Shown: piece by piece, positions 25,747 to 34,888 of the stretch
Position numbering within the stretch: position 1 is the stretch's first letter
Layout of the letters: the number at the start of each line of letters is the position of its first letter
Assembly (NCBI GenBank): GCA_035571515.1
Contig: DATNCQ010000194.1
Coordinates: forward strand, 1 to 64,000
Length of the DNA stretch: 64,000 bases
From: Gp6-AA40 sp035571515
GTDB taxonomy: Bacteria > Acidobacteriota > Vicinamibacteria > Vicinamibacterales > UBA2999
Direction: 5' to 3'
The notes under the pieces: model-generated
What the model saw: only the letters and a program-made list of their open reading frames with translations
What the model was told of the DNA's origin: nothing
Databases searched by the model: none
Position numbers and translations under genes: made by a program

Positions 25747-27684
25747 TCACTGTGGGTCGAGCTCCATCAGCCAGACGTCGCCCCTGAAGTCGCCGAGCAC
25801 GAGGACGATCTGATCGGGCGTCGCGATGGGCGCCATGCCTGGCAGGTACGCGGGCATCATCATCTCGTGTGATGCATAAACGGCCAGCGACTCGCCGTCC
25901 ACCAGTCCTGAATCAGCAACGAAACGCCGCGCGCGAATCGCGGTGCGAACCATCGGGTTGCTGCCGATGGGCGCGTAATACAGCAGTCGCCCGTCCGCGG
26001 ACCAGAACGGATACGTCGCGGCCCGATCCACGACCATCCACTCGGGCTCTGGAATCGGTTGTCCCCGGAACGGACACACGCACACCGTGGGCGGCTCCCC
26101 CGGGCGCGACGCTTCGAACGCGATCCAGCGTCGATCCGGCGACAATCGCGAATTGGTGATCGACCGGTCGGGGCTCGTCACCACCTCGAGCTGGTCTCCG
26201 GTTTCGATGTCGATCATCGCGATCGAGTTCGGGCGCCCGATGCGCTGGATCACGAGGCGGCGTTCGTCCACCCACTCGCGCGGACGTCCCCCGCAGTCCT
26301 CACTCACCTGGCGCCACGTCCCGTCCGACAGGGCGATGACGAAGACGGGCCGCAGCGCGCGCTCGCCGGCGGGCGTCCTCGTGCTGTACGCGAGTTGCAT
26401 GCCGTTCGGCGAGATCGCCGGGTCCCACTTCGCGCCGGGGGGCCCTTCGCTGACAACCCGTTCTGAACCGGCGTGGAGATCTCTCAGGAACAGCTCCGCC
26501 TCCCCGAGGCGGACCGAGCAATAGGCCAGCGTTCGCGCGTCGCTCGTCAAGGACAGGTAGCCGAGAATCCCCGGGCCCCGCGTCAGGCGGCGCAGAACTC
26601 CATGCGCGACCCCGCTCGCGGCATCGAGCGCCACTGACCACAGGTTCGCGTCTGCGCGGACCCTCATGAACGCAAGGTGGCCCGCGGCCACAGTGGGAAG
26701 CCACTCGGATTCGCTGCCGTCCGTCAGCCGCTGCGGCGCACCATCGGGCTGAAACGTCGTGGGCACGATCCGCTGCCGGTAAAGGCTGACGCCTTGAGCG
26801 CCAGCCGCCGAGACCACCAGGGAGTCACCCGTCCACGCGACCCCGGTGGGCACCCCGAACATCCCTGCCCCGCGGAAGAGCCGGACCACATTCGTGTTCG
26901 TCGGCGACCTGCCATCGGTCGGCACGATCCACCAGTCCGCCTCGATGGACGGATCGGGACGCGCGTGGATGACGACCGATCGATGGTCGGGACGCCACGC
27001 CACGCAGGTCACATCCCTCAGTTCCGGCGCAACGGTGCGACCGTCGGCGCCGTCACGGGCCGTGATGCGGACTCCCGCGGCATCGCGCGGAATGGACGCG
27101 AGCCACTGACCGTCGGCTGACATGACGCCGCAGGTGGCGCCTCGCTGCAGCAGGCGCGGTTCGCCGCCGAGCGTGGGCACCTCGTACACGTTCGAACCGG
27201 CGGCGTCGCTGGCCGTGAACAGGATTCGCGTGTCGTCGGCCGAGAACGAGAGATGCGAATACGCCTGCTCACCGTTGGTCAACCGGAGCGCGGTGCCGCC
27301 AACCTGCTGGATCCAGATCTGCGGCGTCATGCCGTCCTGCCCCCCGTCGGAGACATACGCGGCCAGCCGTGCGTCGGACGACAGCGCCGGCCAGTTGGTC
27401 ATCGCTGACGTCCGCGTCACGCGTCCGAGACGGGGTCCGGCCGGCGCGGCCGCCACGTCAGAGGTCGCGGGCGTGGCGAGCGTGACGCGCCGGCTCTCCC
27501 ACCACGCCTTCAGCTCCTCCCGCCGCGCGTAGATGGTGCCGCGCTTGTCGTGGGCGAGGCGATGCACCGGCAGCCCCTCCTCACGCTCCCATCGCTGCAC
27601 CGTGCGGATGCCGCGACCGAGATAGGCGGCAATTTCCTTCCAGGAGTCGAGCCGATCCTCGGGAGACTGACCGCGGTCGTGCAT
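25747..27684 (-). CDS. HTH-TolB beta-propeller regulator
   Basis: 645 residues from the Met at 27684; upstream codons in the open frame read as non-coding. The N-terminus is an excisionase/MerR-like helix-turn-helix (SWKEIAAYLGRGIRTVQRWE, then EGLPVHRLAHDKRGTIYARR). A proline/alanine linker leads into a PD40/TolB-type propeller with blades such as LSFSADDTRILFTASD, ISPNGMQLAYSTRTP and PFWSADGRLLYYAP. There is no obvious transmembrane helix between them, so the propeller may be cytoplasmic and sense a ligand or partner. This architecture is typical of Acidobacteriota. The gene diverges from a small secreted-protein gene 137 bases away. Confidence 0.8.
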   Translation of the reverse strand: MHDRGQSPEDRLDSWKEIAAYLGRGIRTVQRWEREEGLPVHRLAHDKRGTIYARREELKAWWESRRVTLATPATSDVAAAPAGPRLGRVTRTSAMTNWPALSSDARLAAYVSDGGQDGMTPQIWIQQVGGTALRLTNGEQAYSHLSFSADDTRILFTASDAAGSNVYEVPTLGGEPRLLQRGATCGVMSADGQWLASIPRDAAGVRITARDGADGRTVAPELRDVTCVAWRPDHRSVVIHARPDPSIEADWWIVPTDGRSPTNTNVVRLFRGAGMFGVPTGVAWTGDSLVVSAAGAQGVSLYRQRIVPTTFQPDGAPQRLTDGSESEWLPTVAAGHLAFMRVRADANLWSVALDAASGVAHGVLRRLTRGPGILGYLSLTSDARTLAYCSVRLGEAELFLRDLHAGSERVVSEGPPGAKWDPAISPNGMQLAYSTRTPAGERALRPVFVIALSDGTWRQVSEDCGGRPREWVDERRLVIQRIGRPNSIAMIDIETGDQLEVVTSPDRSITNSRLSPDRRWIAFEASRPGEPPTVCVCPFRGQPIPEPEWMVVDRAATYPFWSADGRLLYYAPIGSNPMVRTAIRARRFVADSGLVDGESLAVYASHEMMMPAYLPGMAPIATPDQIVLVLGDFRGDVWLMELDPQ

Positions 27685-27821
27685 GGGCACGAAAGGATAG
27701 CGCAGACACACGCCAAAAGACGCCACGCGCTCCCTGGCATGTCGTGACGCTTGAGCGCCAGGACACCGCGCCGGACACTGGTCTCGCGTTCGATGCCGAG
27801 CGCGATTCAAGGAGGTGCGTT

Positions 27822-28316
27822 GTGAAAGAGCTGTTCCTCGTTCTCTTCAGCGTGACGCTGCTCGGCAGCGTCGCCATCGCGGGGCAATCGAAACACGAAT
27901 CCCTCCAGGGGGCATGGCAGACGGTGGAAATTGCCATGACCGGACCTGGCGCCCGCACCATCGCCATTCCCGAGCCCAGGGCGAACCTGATCGTCTTCAC
28001 GGCCAGGCACTACAGCCAGCTCCATCTCGACGCCGAAGGCCCGCGACCCGCCTTGGCGGATGCGACGACGGCAAGCGCCGACCAGCTGCGTGCGGTGTGG
28101 GGGCCCTTCGCCGGCGACGCCGGTTCGTACGAGGTGCACGACGGCGTGATCACGATGCGGCCGGTGGTCGCCAGGAGCCCGTCGGCGATGGCTCCCGGAG
28201 CCTTCACCACCTATGCCTACCGGCTGGACGGCAACACGCTGTGGGTGACCTTCCAGAAGAACCAGGATGGTCCCATCGTCAACCCCGTCACGATCAAAGC
28301 CGTGCGCGTCGAATGA
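27822..28316 (+). CDS. Small secreted lipocalin-like protein
   Basis: 164 residues from GTG 27822, which has a near-perfect AAGGAGGT ribosome-binding site; the longer frame from 27744 is rejected. A signal peptide (LFLVLFSVTLLGSVAIAG) is followed by a beta-barrel-like sequence beginning SLQGAWQTVEI and ending TFQKNQDGPIVNPVTIKAVR. The pattern 'L.GaW......' followed by 'G.y.v.dg.i' and a late 'l.l....dG' resembles lipocalin-like domains that bind small hydrophobic molecules. The ligand is unknown. The DUF6069-like membrane gene starts 28 bases downstream. Confidence 0.65.
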   Translation: MKELFLVLFSVTLLGSVAIAGQSKHESLQGAWQTVEIAMTGPGARTIAIPEPRANLIVFTARHYSQLHLDAEGPRPALADATTASADQLRAVWGPFAGDAGSYEVHDGVITMRPVVARSPSAMAPGAFTTYAYRLDGNTLWVTFQKNQDGPIVNPVTIKAVRVE

Positions 28317-28344
28317 CCCCGCGAGCTTACGAAGGAGACATCTC

Positions 28345-28812
28345 ATGACCAGAACGCTTGTTGCCGACGACGTGCAGACGTTACGCGTCGAACGTGAATT
28401 CGAGTTTGGCCGCGTCGCACAAGGGGCCCTGATCGCGGCCGGCACCGCAGCGTGTCTGAACCTCCTGGTGTACCTGGTCGCGCGCGCGGCCGGGGTCACG
28501 TTCACAGGACGCTTCAATGCGGCCGCGCCGGAGACGGTGGTCGCCCTGACCGACGTCGTGGGGGCGTCGATTGTCTGGGTCGTGCCCGCTGGCGCCGGCC
28601 TCCTCCTCTTGAACCGCTTCATGGAGAGACCGTCGACAGTCTTTGTGAGAGGGGCGGTCACGTTCGGGCTCCTGTCCGTCGCCGGTCCGTTCACGTTCCC
28701 TGAGGCGGCGCTCGGAACGAAGCTCGCGCTCACGACGATGCACCTCATCCTCACGGCGGCGATCGTGGGAGCGATCGTCGTCCGGGGACGCACGCCACGC
28801 AGTGTGCCGTGA
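28345..28812 (+). CDS. DUF6069-like four-helix membrane protein
   Basis: 155 residues from ATG 28345 (GAAGGAGA ribosome-binding site). Four hydrophobic segments are visible: GALIAAGTAACLNLLVYLVA, DVVGASIVWVVPAGAGLLLL, FVRGAVTFGLLSVAGPF and LALTTMHLILTAAIVGAIVV. The N-terminal 'NLLVYLVARAAGV' element and overall layout agree with the DUF6069 family of inner-membrane proteins, whose role is unknown. It is probably expressed with the preceding lipocalin-like gene. Confidence 0.7.
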   Translation: MTRTLVADDVQTLRVEREFEFGRVAQGALIAAGTAACLNLLVYLVARAAGVTFTGRFNAAAPETVVALTDVVGASIVWVVPAGAGLLLLNRFMERPSTVFVRGAVTFGLLSVAGPFTFPEAALGTKLALTTMHLILTAAIVGAIVVRGRTPRSVP

Positions 28813-28904
28813 TGACTTCGATCCAGCGGTGACGCCTACCCGCTCGAGCCCGATTCGCCGTCGAGCCACTGATGGCAGCTATCTGGCGCCCGAGTTTCCG
28901 GGTC

Positions 28905-30857
28905 TCAGGGCTTGGCCGTAAAGATCTGATCCAGGCGCGCCGGCGTGTTGGCAACCCGCTCGAGACGCGGATACTTCAGGCCGTCGTGGTAATCGAAGCG
29001 AACGGTCCGGTATCGATCGCCGATCTTCAGGAGCACTTCGATCGGCGCACTGCCGCCCTTTGCAGCCGTGATCGCGTTCTTCAGCAGGTCGGCCGTGTAG
29101 GTGACCCCGTTCACGGCGGTCACCTGCGCGCCGAGCGTCAGGCCCGCCTTGAAGGCCGGGCCATCCCATCGCACGTCGGTGATGCGCCCGTCGCGCGCGA
29201 GCGCGATCCCCAGCGAATACGTGAGGTCGGTCGCACCGCGGCGCGTTTCGCCGGCCCTCCAGTAGTCGGTGGGCGTCTCGCTGTACACGAGCGAGTAGCC
29301 GCCGCGTTTCAGGCCGTCGAGCGGACCTCCGGGACCATGGCTTTCCAGGCGCGCCTTCAGGAACGCGGCCCAGTCGTACGGCTCGACGGTGTTGAGCGCC
29401 GCCACGATGTCGTCGAAGGTGTAGGTGGTGATGACGAAGCTGCCGTTGTCGATGCCGAAGAAGGCGCGCGCGAAATCGTCGAGCGACCGGCGGTCCTTCG
29501 AGCGCTCGCGGATCAACGTGTCGGCGTCGAGCCAGATCATCTGGCCCTCGGAGTAGTAGTCTTCGCTGCGCGCCCAGCTGCGCCACGGCAGCGGCCGCCG
29601 CATCGCGTCGATCGGGTCGTTGGTGGTGTCGGCGAGCGCCTTCCATGTCCGGCCGGCACGCGCCGCGTCGTAGGTCGCCGCCGTCGCCGCCAGCGCATCG
29701 AGCGCCTGCTGCCTGGTCATCATGCCGGAGCGCGCTTCGAGCACGTAGCCCCAGTACTGCGTCTGCCCTTCGTAGACCCACAGCAGGCTGTCGCGCATCG
29801 GCACGTTGAAGTTCGGCGTCCACAGGTCGGCCGGCCGGCGGAATTTCCCGTTCCAGGAATGCGTGAATTCGTGCGCGAGCAGATTGCGCACGTCCGGGCT
29901 TCGATCCCATTCCGTGAAGTAGCCCGGAATGGTCCCGTCCTCGCTCGACTGGTGATGCTCGAGACCGATCCCACCCAGCTTGTCCGAGAGCGAGAACAGG
30001 AAATCGTAGTGGCTGTAATGGCGGGCGCCGAACAGCTTGTACGCCTGCTGCACCAGCGCGCGATGGACCTCCAGCTGTTCGGCCTTCACTTCGAGCAGCT
30101 CCGGACGATCCGCAGCAATGTCGAGGCGAACAGGTGCCGCGCCGCCGGGATCGAGCTCGAGCCGCTTGAAGTACCGGCCGGCGAGCATGGGCGAGTCGAT
30201 CAGCGTCTCGTAGGGGACCGCCTTGAACGTCGTCTCGCTTCCGTTGGCCGACTGCGTCTCGAGCGCGGTCGCGAACTGCCATCCATCGGGGAGACGCACG
30301 CTCGGCTCGACGGTGATCTGCCGCGCAAAAAAGCCGGCAGGATACAGCGTCGTCGACGTCCACTGCAGGCTGAGCATGTCGGGCGTCATCAGCATGCGCC
30401 CCTCGTTGCCCTCGACCGGCGACGTGAACTGGAAATCGAGATCGAGTGCGTTTGCGGCCGCAGGCACGTTGACGTGGAACGCGAACACCTGCACCGGGTC
30501 ACGAACCCATTCGACGCGCTTGCCTCCGGCGCGCACGACGAGGCCGGCGAGCAGGTCGGCGCGCCCGACCGGCGAATGGTGACCGGGCCACCATTGCGGG
30601 TAGAGCAGCACAATCGGCTGCCCGCCGCGCACGGGGACGGTCTCGTGGATCGAGAAGATGTGCCGCTCGATGTCCGTGGCGTCCACCTGCACCTGGATGG
30701 TGCCGGGGTATGGCGCATCCACCGGCGCCGCAATCGGCGGCGGCATCGGCACCGGCTGCGGGCCCGGCGACTGGGCGAGGACGAGGTAGCCGCACGCGAG
30801 CGACAGGCATGCGGAGAGACACATGCGATGGAATAATCGGGCGCTGAACACAGGCAC
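28905..30857 (-). CDS. M61 family zinc aminopeptidase with PDZ domain
   Basis: 650 residues with an N-terminal signal (LSACLSLACGYLVLA). An all-beta N-domain leads to the thermolysin-like catalytic domain. The zinc motif HEFTH (329-333) sits in LLAHEFTHSWNGKFRRP, and the third ligand is probably the Glu of WVYEGQTQYWG. A C-terminal PDZ domain follows (ITDVRWDGPAFKAGLTLGAQ). M61 enzymes (glycyl aminopeptidase type) process peptides in the periplasm. The length and domain order are normal for the family. The gene starts 61 bases downstream of a secreted-protein gene on the same strand. Confidence 0.9.
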   Translation of the reverse strand: MPVFSARLFHRMCLSACLSLACGYLVLAQSPGPQPVPMPPPIAAPVDAPYPGTIQVQVDATDIERHIFSIHETVPVRGGQPIVLLYPQWWPGHHSPVGRADLLAGLVVRAGGKRVEWVRDPVQVFAFHVNVPAAANALDLDFQFTSPVEGNEGRMLMTPDMLSLQWTSTTLYPAGFFARQITVEPSVRLPDGWQFATALETQSANGSETTFKAVPYETLIDSPMLAGRYFKRLELDPGGAAPVRLDIAADRPELLEVKAEQLEVHRALVQQAYKLFGARHYSHYDFLFSLSDKLGGIGLEHHQSSEDGTIPGYFTEWDRSPDVRNLLAHEFTHSWNGKFRRPADLWTPNFNVPMRDSLLWVYEGQTQYWGYVLEARSGMMTRQQALDALAATAATYDAARAGRTWKALADTTNDPIDAMRRPLPWRSWARSEDYYSEGQMIWLDADTLIRERSKDRRSLDDFARAFFGIDNGSFVITTYTFDDIVAALNTVEPYDWAAFLKARLESHGPGGPLDGLKRGGYSLVYSETPTDYWRAGETRRGATDLTYSLGIALARDGRITDVRWDGPAFKAGLTLGAQVTAVNGVTYTADLLKNAITAAKGGSAPIEVLLKIGDRYRTVRFDYHDGLKYPRLERVANTPARLDQIFTAKP

Positions 30858-30918
30858 CGAAGGCTAGCTCTCGAGTGTCCTCGCTGGCGTAGCGTGCGCG
30901 ATCGGGCGAACCGTCACC

Positions 30919-31566
30919 CTACTTCGTCGAGTTGGCGTTCTCCGGGGCGACACCAAGCACGATGAGGACCGCATAGTCCTGCTTGTTGCAGCCGGCGACG
31001 CTCGGCATCGGGCGTCCCGGCGCCACTCGAAATTCCGACTGGGGAGCCTTTTCCGGCGAGCATGAGTTGGGGCTCGTCGGCGTGTAGCGCGCCGACCGGC
31101 AGGCCAGGTGCGTCACGTCATACAGCGTGGCCCTGTCACTCAGCTCCCAGCGCTGATTGCCGTCCTTGTCCCGGGGATGGACGGTCAACACGGCGGTCAC
31201 CTCGCGGTCGCCCGTCACCAGGTACTTTCCCGGAGCAAGCGGGAACGTCGGCTTCTCCATGATGAGGCCGTGCTCCTCCAGCCACCAGTCCTTGCTGTCG
31301 AACTCCCATTTGGCCGGCGCAACCCCACCCAGCTCGATCAACCGCTGATAGCGGGTCAGTGGCACGCCTCTGGGGCCCGGATCGACACGCCACAGCCCCC
31401 ACGTCTGTGCGTTGTTCCCCGACTTCGCCGCCGGGTCACCCAACGCCGCGATGAACTGCGGGGCCACGCGCGTGAACTTCGTCTCGTCAACACCCGCCCC
31501 GTGAACCGGCGGTGCGAAGGCCGTCAACACCCCTACGACTGCAACGGTGCGGAGTACGTCGCGCAT
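30919..31566 (-). CDS. Secreted protein of unknown function
   Basis: 215 residues from ATG 31566, preceded by AAAGGTGA; a GTG nine bases upstream overlaps that site and is less likely. The signal peptide (TVAVVGVLTAFAPPVHG) is followed by FTRVAPQFIAALGDPAAKSG, an aromatic segment (WEFDSKDWWLEEHG), and a Cys-containing C-terminal half (CRSARYTPTSPNSC, CNKQDYAVLIVLGV). Four cysteines in a probably periplasmic protein suggest disulfides. No family with a known function was recognised. It may share a transcript with the M61 peptidase downstream. Confidence 0.6.
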   Translation of the reverse strand: MRDVLRTVAVVGVLTAFAPPVHGAGVDETKFTRVAPQFIAALGDPAAKSGNNAQTWGLWRVDPGPRGVPLTRYQRLIELGGVAPAKWEFDSKDWWLEEHGLIMEKPTFPLAPGKYLVTGDREVTAVLTVHPRDKDGNQRWELSDRATLYDVTHLACRSARYTPTSPNSCSPEKAPQSEFRVAPGRPMPSVAGCNKQDYAVLIVLGVAPENANSTK

Positions 31567-31671
31567 AAGGCTCACCTTTCTATCAGTGCTGGTGTATCCG
31601 CCGACGAGTATAGCGCCGTTGGCGACGGAAGCTACCTAGGCGGCATACGCCTGTTGGCGGAGAATCGACCG

Positions 31672-33054
31672 ATGCCGTCTCACGAGCTGTCCATCGTGAT
31701 TCCGGTGCTCGACGACGTCGAGCCGCTGCGACGGCTGCTGGCGGACCTCCCTGCCGATCCACGGATCGACATCGGCATCGTCAATGGCGGCGCGCCGGAC
31801 GAGCGGCTGACGGCCATCTGTCGTCGGCCGGACGTCCGGTTGCTGGCGTCGCCGCCGGGCCGAGGGCGCCAGATGAACGTCGGAGCGTCGGCGGCGGAGG
31901 GCCGCTGGATCGTGTTTCTACACGCCGACACTCGCTTGCCGCCGCAGTGGTTCGACGAAATTCGCCGGGCCAGCGCCGATCCGGCGGTTGTCGGCGGCAG
32001 CTTTCGATTCCGGCTCGACTCCAGCGCGTGGCAGGCGCGATTGATCGAGCGTGCCGTCGAACGGCGTGTCCGCTGGCTCGATCTTGCGTACGGGGATCAG
32101 GCGTTGTTCGTCCGTCGCGACGTCTTCGACGCGATGGGGGGCTATCGCGAGTGGCCGTTGATGGAAGACGTCGAGTTCGTACGTCGGCTTCGCCGGGCCG
32201 GCAAGCTGTATCACTCGACGCAACCGGTGCTCACGTCGGCACGACGGTGGGAGCACGACGGCTGGTGGCGAAGGAGCGCGAAGAACGTGATGCTCCAGGC
32301 CCTGTTCTTCGCCGGAGTCGCGCCGGAGCGGCTGGTCGGTTGGTATTCGCACCCACCACGGCGATCCAAGCAGGCGGCGCTCGTCGTCATGGCGCGCGTC
32401 CCGTCCGGCGGGGCGGGTAAGTCTCGACTGGCCCGCGATCTCGGCGGTGACTATGTCGAGCTGAAAACGGCGCTTCTGCTGGACACGCTCGACGCCGTCC
32501 GGGGCGTCGCGGACGCGGATCTGTTCGTCGCGGTCGAGCCCGCCGACTCGATCGGCGACATGCGCGCGCTGGTCGGCGACGGACTCGAGTTGTTTCCGCA
32601 GGAGGGCGATACCCTCGGCGACCGGATGCGCAACGCATTCGAACGGCTGTTCGTCGCCGGCTACTCCACCGTCGTGATGATCGGGTCGGATCTGCCCTCG
32701 CTGCCCGCCTCTCACGTCGCGCAAGCATTCGAATACCTTCGCGACCGCCCGGATGCTGTCGTCATTGGGCCCGCGAGTGATGGCGGGTATTACCTGATCG
32801 GAACGCGCCGCCTCTGGCCCGCGCTGTTCACGTCGATTCCATGGAGTACGGCCGACGTGCTGAAGACGACAACGAGCGTTGCAGAGACGTGCGGCCTGAC
32901 GGTGTCGTTCGTCTCCCCGTGGCACGACGTCGACACGCTGGACGACCTCCGGCGTGTGCTGCGCGATGCGCACGGCGCGACACGAACGCGCGCGTGGGCG
33001 CTGCGCGTGTTGGGTTCAAAGGGTTCAATCGGTTCATTGGGTTCCCGTTCGTAG
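31672..33054 (+). CDS. Fused rSAM/selenodomain-associated transferases 2 and 1 (GT2 plus DUF2064)
   Basis: 460 residues from ATG 31672 (GGAGA ribosome-binding site). Residues 5-225 are a family-2 glycosyltransferase of the TIGR04283 type: ELSIVIPVLDD, GRGRQMNVGASAAEG and the metal/nucleotide motif HADT (84-87). Residues from about 235 on are a TIGR04282/DUF2064 nucleotidyltransferase-like domain: ALVVMARVPSGGAGKSRLAR, GSDLPSLPASH and GPASDGGYYLIGTRR. These are usually separate neighbouring genes named for their association with radical SAM enzymes; here they are fused, and a radical SAM gene lies 0.9 kb away. The fusion suggests that one domain makes an activated donor used by the other. The last 15 residues are encoded by a degenerate repeat. 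Confidence 0.85.
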   Translation: MPSHELSIVIPVLDDVEPLRRLLADLPADPRIDIGIVNGGAPDERLTAICRRPDVRLLASPPGRGRQMNVGASAAEGRWIVFLHADTRLPPQWFDEIRRASADPAVVGGSFRFRLDSSAWQARLIERAVERRVRWLDLAYGDQALFVRRDVFDAMGGYREWPLMEDVEFVRRLRRAGKLYHSTQPVLTSARRWEHDGWWRRSAKNVMLQALFFAGVAPERLVGWYSHPPRRSKQAALVVMARVPSGGAGKSRLARDLGGDYVELKTALLLDTLDAVRGVADADLFVAVEPADSIGDMRALVGDGLELFPQEGDTLGDRMRNAFERLFVAGYSTVVMIGSDLPSLPASHVAQAFEYLRDRPDAVVIGPASDGGYYLIGTRRLWPALFTSIPWSTADVLKTTTSVAETCGLTVSFVSPWHDVDTLDDLRRVLRDAHGATRTRAWALRVLGSKGSIGSLGSRS

Positions 33055-33060
33055 GTTCTA
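33012..33060. repeat. Degenerate GGGTTCAAA tandem repeat
   Basis: Units GGGTTCAAA, GGGTTCAATC, GGTTCATT, GGGTTCCCG and a trailing GGTTC occur with an 8-10 base period, covering the 3' end of the transferase fusion and its stop codon. They encode the Gly-Ser-rich tail GSKGSIGSLGSRS. On the other strand the repeat reads as an Asn-Pro/Leu-rich frame. It looks like a mutated minisatellite that replaced the original C-terminus. Confidence 0.6.
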
Positions 33061-33927
33061 CGGCGCCAATTCGCTCACCGTTGATGCACGTCCGTGCGGC
33101 TCCGGCTCGCCGTTGCCGGGAAACGCCCGCCAGGGCCGCTGCTCACCGAACGGCAGCGCGAAGCTGTTCGCGAGCGTCACGTCCGCTGGCGCCGGGTAGG
33201 CCGGGACGCCGATCGTAATGACCTGCTGAGGGACGTCCAGCCGCAGGGTGCCGTGCAGGTAGTCCCACACGGTCAAACCGCTGGACCAGTTCGACCCCGT
33301 CTCGTCGGGGACGATCGAATGATGAATGCCGTGAATGCGCGGCGTCACGACGACGCGAGCCACGAGCCGCTCCACGTCAATCGGCAGTTCGACATTCGAG
33401 TGGTGGAAGAGAATCGAGAGGAGGACGATGTTCTGCCAGAGCAGGAGCGCGTCGGGTGGAACGCCGATGGCCGCCACCTGGAGCGCGCGCCACGGGATCG
33501 AGAGCGCGAGCTCGCCGGCATGGAACCGGAGTGCGGTCGACGCATCCAGGTCGCGATCGACATGATGAACCAGGTGGAACCGCCACAACCAGGACACGCG
33601 GTGCGTGAGGACGTGCCACACGTACAGCGTGTAGTCGAGCAGGACGATTGCCAGGATCACGTGCAGCGGCCGTGGCAGGCGACAGAGATAAAGGAGCCCG
33701 TACCGGCGCCGCTCGACCACGTTCGCGAGCGGCTCGACGACCGGTCGTTCGAGCAGATTGACCGTCGCCGCGGCCGCGCCCGCGAACACGATGTTGCGCG
33801 ACACGTGACGCCACTTCGCTTCGCGGACACGCCGCAGGGGATGACGCCGTTCGAGGGCGATAAGCGCCAGGAACGCCCCACCGACAACGACGGGCGCGAG
33901 CACGCGCCACCAGGACGTGCGCTTCAT
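33058..33927 (-). CDS. Sterol desaturase/fatty-acid hydroxylase superfamily membrane protein
   Basis: 289 residues from Met 33927 (Met 33945 is an alternative; neither has a clear ribosome-binding site). Membrane segments include VLAPVVVGGAFLALIAL and PLHVILAIVLLDYTLYVWH. The di-iron histidine clusters are visible in order: WHVLTHR, FHLVHHVD, LFHHSNVELP and HGIHHSIV. Such enzymes insert oxygen or a double bond into lipid chains at the cytoplasmic side of the membrane. It lies between the transferase fusion, with which it converges, and the radical SAM gene, from which it diverges by only 43 bases. A shared regulatory region with the radical SAM operon is therefore likely. Confidence 0.85.
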   Translation of the reverse strand: MKRTSWWRVLAPVVVGGAFLALIALERRHPLRRVREAKWRHVSRNIVFAGAAAATVNLLERPVVEPLANVVERRRYGLLYLCRLPRPLHVILAIVLLDYTLYVWHVLTHRVSWLWRFHLVHHVDRDLDASTALRFHAGELALSIPWRALQVAAIGVPPDALLLWQNIVLLSILFHHSNVELPIDVERLVARVVVTPRIHGIHHSIVPDETGSNWSSGLTVWDYLHGTLRLDVPQQVITIGVPAYPAPADVTLANSFALPFGEQRPWRAFPGNGEPEPHGRASTVSELAP

Positions 33928-33970
33928 CACACGGCTATCTATCATAGGAGACAGGGCATTGCAGGTGGAC

Positions 33971-34888
33971 ATGGTGACGAGTGCGGCCGCCGTCGAGTTG
34001 CGACACCTCGACAACCTCTGGCTCCAGGTCACCGGGACCCACTGCAACATCGACTGCCGTCACTGCTTCAACAACAGCGGCCCGCGCGCAACAACGTTCG
34101 GCCACATGACGTTCGAGGCGGTGACGGAGGCGATCGCGGCGGCGGCGGCGCGCGGCGTGCGCGACATCTATTTCACGGGCGGAGAGCCGTTCCTGCATGC
34201 GCAGCTGCTCGATATGATCGCGTGTGCGCTCGCGGTCGCGCCGACGACGGTGTTGACCAACGGCACGCTCATCAGCGATCGGATTGCGGATGCGCTCGCG
34301 AGCCTCGCCACCGCGGCGCGGTACTCGCTGGAAGTGCGCGTCAGTCTCGACGGATATACCGAGGAGATGAACGACGCGATCCGCGGGCCTGGCGTGTTCC
34401 GCCTCGCGCTTGCGGGGGCGGTCAGGCTGGCGCGGCGCAACCTCCTGCCGCTCGTCACCGTCGTTCGAACGTGGGATGACGCGAGCGAGCTGGCGACGCT
34501 CGCCGGGTTCGCGCGCGTGCTGAAGGAGGCCGGCTGCGATCGACCGCGCATCAAGGTCCTGCCGGCGCTGCCGCTCGGCCGCGAGTTGACTCGCATCGCC
34601 GGCTTGCAGCGGGACGAGTGCGTGACGACCGCGATGCTCGACGGCTTCGACCGAGATCTGCTGATGTGCTCGCATTCGCGCCTGGTCACGGACCGCGGTG
34701 TGTGGGTGTGCCCCTTGCTCGTCGAGCAGCCTGATGCGCAGCTCGGAGCGACACTGGACGAGGCTCGGAGTTCGTACGAGCTGCGGCACCAGGCGTGCGT
34801 CACGTGCTACCGGTACGGGACCTTCTGCGGCAATGTCAGCGGGCAGATCGAAGGTCCCGACCTGGCGGTTGCGCCGGAGGCGCGGTGA
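33971..34888 (+). CDS. Radical SAM enzyme with C-terminal cysteine cluster
   Basis: 305 residues from ATG 33971; TTG 33959 has a better placed AGGAG and would add four residues. The SAM-binding [4Fe-4S] motif CX3CX2C is at Cys25, 29 and 32 (HCNIDCRHCF), followed by the TGGEP motif at 69-73. The C-terminus has Cys233, 247, 276, 279 and 286, with the last three in CVTCYRYGTFC. This resembles a SPASM/Twitch domain holding auxiliary Fe-S clusters. Such enzymes usually modify peptides, sugars or alcohols by radical chemistry. The metallophosphoesterase-like gene begins inside the stop codon, so the two are co-translated. The substrate is unknown. Confidence 0.85.
   Translation: MVTSAAAVELRHLDNLWLQVTGTHCNIDCRHCFNNSGPRATTFGHMTFEAVTEAIAAAAARGVRDIYFTGGEPFLHAQLLDMIACALAVAPTTVLTNGTLISDRIADALASLATAARYSLEVRVSLDGYTEEMNDAIRGPGVFRLALAGAVRLARRNLLPLVTVVRTWDDASELATLAGFARVLKEAGCDRPRIKVLPALPLGRELTRIAGLQRDECVTTAMLDGFDRDLLMCSHSRLVTDRGVWVCPLLVEQPDAQLGATLDEARSSYELRHQACVTCYRYGTFCGNVSGQIEGPDLAVAPEAR

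Noticed and set aside
28872..30836. Plus-strand open frame of 654 codons
   Set aside because: Antisense to the M61 peptidase, whose zinc motif and PDZ domain are clear on the other strand.
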